Positions 8,656 to 9,205 of a stretch of 9,205 nt of DNA are shown here, one piece after another; position 1 is the first letter of the stretch; each line of letters starts with the position of its first letter. Origin of the DNA: JBEKEX01 sp050013615 (GTDB lineage: Bacteria; Chloroflexota; Anaerolineae; Anaerolineales; Anaerolineaceae). The notes beneath the pieces are model-generated. The model was given only the letters and a program-made list of their open reading frames with translations, did not search any database and was not told the origin of the DNA. The stretch is from the NCBI GenBank assembly GCA_050013615.1, contig JBEKEX010000102.1, positions 1 through 9,205 on the forward strand. Direction: 5' to 3'. The translations under genes were made by a program, and so were the position numbers.

Positions 8656-8713
8656 GGTTCACCTATGGATTGGTAAACTGTCAATTTCGTTAAAATAATT
8701 GACCTCATCAATT
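8647..8713. repeat. Four alternating copies of AATTGA(C)/GTCAATT around the kinase leader
   Basis: On the plus strand the motif occurs as AATTGAC (8647-8653), GTCAATT (8680-8686), AATTGAC (8697-8703) and TCAATT (8708-8713). The middle two form a perfect 7-bp dyad with a 10-bp spacer. The last two form a 6-bp stem with a 5-nt loop that includes the stop codon of the upstream ATPase gene. The first overlaps the kinase start codon. The arms can therefore pair in three successive, mutually exclusive ways in the minus-strand mRNA, or act as a DNA operator. The stems are short and AT-rich; function is inference. Confidence 0.45.
8659..8664 (-). promoter_or_regulatory. Ribosome binding site of the hybrid kinase gene
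   Basis: On the minus strand AGGTGA (8664-8659) precedes the ATG at 8655, with 6 nt between the AGG core and the start codon. It confirms the start, which opens directly into the first transmembrane helix. The site lies between two arms of a possible inverted repeat (8680-8686 and 8647-8653). Confidence 0.7.
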
Positions 8714-9205
8714 GGCCTTTTTACTTTGTGGTTTCTTAGTTCCAATGCGTTTATTGACACGTTGCCATGTTTCAGTCCGTTGCGCAGGTGGCTTGGCTTT
8801 ATCCTCTTCAGAGCTCAAAGAAAAAGCCAAATCTTCAAAAAGAACACCCAGAGGGCTTGAAGGGTTCCCAAGCACTGGCGGCATGCCTATATTGATTGCC
8901 GAGATAAAAGCTTCTGTCGCAAAAGGCACATTGGCCGAAATCGGCATTTTCAAAACATTTTCGATCCCTTTTTGCGGGAGTCCATGCTTTTCGAATATCC
9001 AATTCATGACCACTCGCGTTTTCGATTTGGAATATCCCAGCCGGTCGAAAACTTCCAGCGCATTGACTGCCATACGGGTGGAAGCCAATTCTGGCGCCAA
9101 GAGCAGAAGAATTTCTTCCGACGCGTCCAATCCAAGCGCAGTCGTTTCGTAGAGGTCGTGAGGTAAATCCAAAACAATATACTTGAATAGTTTTTTACAT
9201 ATTTC
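8708..9205 (-). CDS. CpaE/TadZ-like MinD/ParA-family ATPase (5' end missing)
   Basis: This is the last 165 codons of a cytoplasmic, deviant-Walker ATPase of the MinD/ParA superfamily. The frame is open to the right edge, so the TTG at 9172 is internal. Near the start is a hydrophobic strand ending in IVLDLPHDLYE, matching the Walker-B-like 'VVxDxPH' of CpaE/TadZ proteins. Next come DASEEILLLLAPELASTRMAVNALEVFDRLGY, a typical CpaE helix-strand order, VVMNW with the conserved Asn, ISANVPF (the 'IPxD' region) and AINIGMPPV. A Lys-rich, probably disordered tail (about 30 residues) ends the protein. CpaE/TadZ places Tad/Flp pilus machinery at the cell pole or surface and often has an N-terminal receiver-like domain; that part and the P-loop are beyond the window. 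Followed after 52 bp by the hybrid kinase. A more general ParA-like role remains possible. Confidence 0.82.
   Translation of the reverse strand, partial: EICKKLFKYIVLDLPHDLYETTALGLDASEEILLLLAPELASTRMAVNALEVFDRLGYSKSKTRVVMNWIFEKHGLPQKGIENVLKMPISANVPFATEAFISAINIGMPPVLGNPSSPLGVLFEDLAFSLSSEEDKAKPPAQRTETWQRVNKRIGTKKPQSKKAN

Noticed and set aside
8656..8684. TTGACA (8684-8679, minus strand) as a promoter for the kinase gene
   Set aside because: At 15-18 bp spacing the -10 position falls on the ribosome binding site and start codon with no TATAAT-like hexamer.
8691..8713. Hairpin AATTGA/TCAATT followed by ATTTT as an intrinsic terminator of the ATPase gene
   Set aside because: The stem is only 6 bp, almost all A-T, and the T-run is short and interrupted; it is better treated as part of the repeat set.
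8712..9152. 146-codon open frame on the plus strand antisense to the CpaE-like ATPase
   Set aside because: It mirrors the ATPase frame, has low-complexity composition and no family resemblance, and the minus-strand protein matches a known family across the same bases.

Overview
The window reads as chromosomal DNA from an environmental bacterium. The best guess from protein style is Chloroflexota, class Anaerolineae: a very large CHASE4/PAS/GAF hybrid kinase, an FLVCR-like major facilitator, a CpaE/TadZ-like ATPase and a tRNA without encoded CCA. This assignment rests on recognition of protein families only. No phage, insertion sequence, CRISPR array or integrase is visible.

Layout: two plus-strand genes occupy the left quarter. 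The first is the C-terminal part of an FGGY-family sugar kinase (xylulokinase-like, cut by the left edge). The second, 51 bp later, is a 12-helix MFS transporter with FLVCR-type signatures. They look like an uptake-and-phosphorylation pair, but the substrate cannot be read from the sequence. A 190-bp intergenic gap follows, ending in a hairpin terminator that can serve both strands.

The rest is on the minus strand and converges on the first pair. In transcription order it holds: (1) the C-terminal 165 residues of a CpaE/TadZ-like MinD/ParA-family ATPase, cut by the right edge; (2) after a 52-bp gap with alternating inverted AATTGAC repeats, a 1929-residue membrane hybrid histidine kinase with the order TM-CHASE4-TM-HAMP-PAS-GAF-GAF-PAS-PAS-GAF-HisKA-HATPase-REC-REC-HPt; (3) 35 bp beyond its stop codon, a tRNA-Glu(UUC) gene. 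The tRNA has its own strong sigma-70-type promoter, whose -35 box overlaps the kinase stop codon.

The kinase carries every module of a His-Asp-His phosphorelay with all phosphoacceptor residues intact, so it can in principle pass signals to a separate response regulator. No such output protein lies inside the window. The ATPase next door, whose N-terminus is outside the window, is the closest candidate partner. The two points most worth following are this ATPase-kinase pairing and the attenuator-like repeat arrangement between the two genes.
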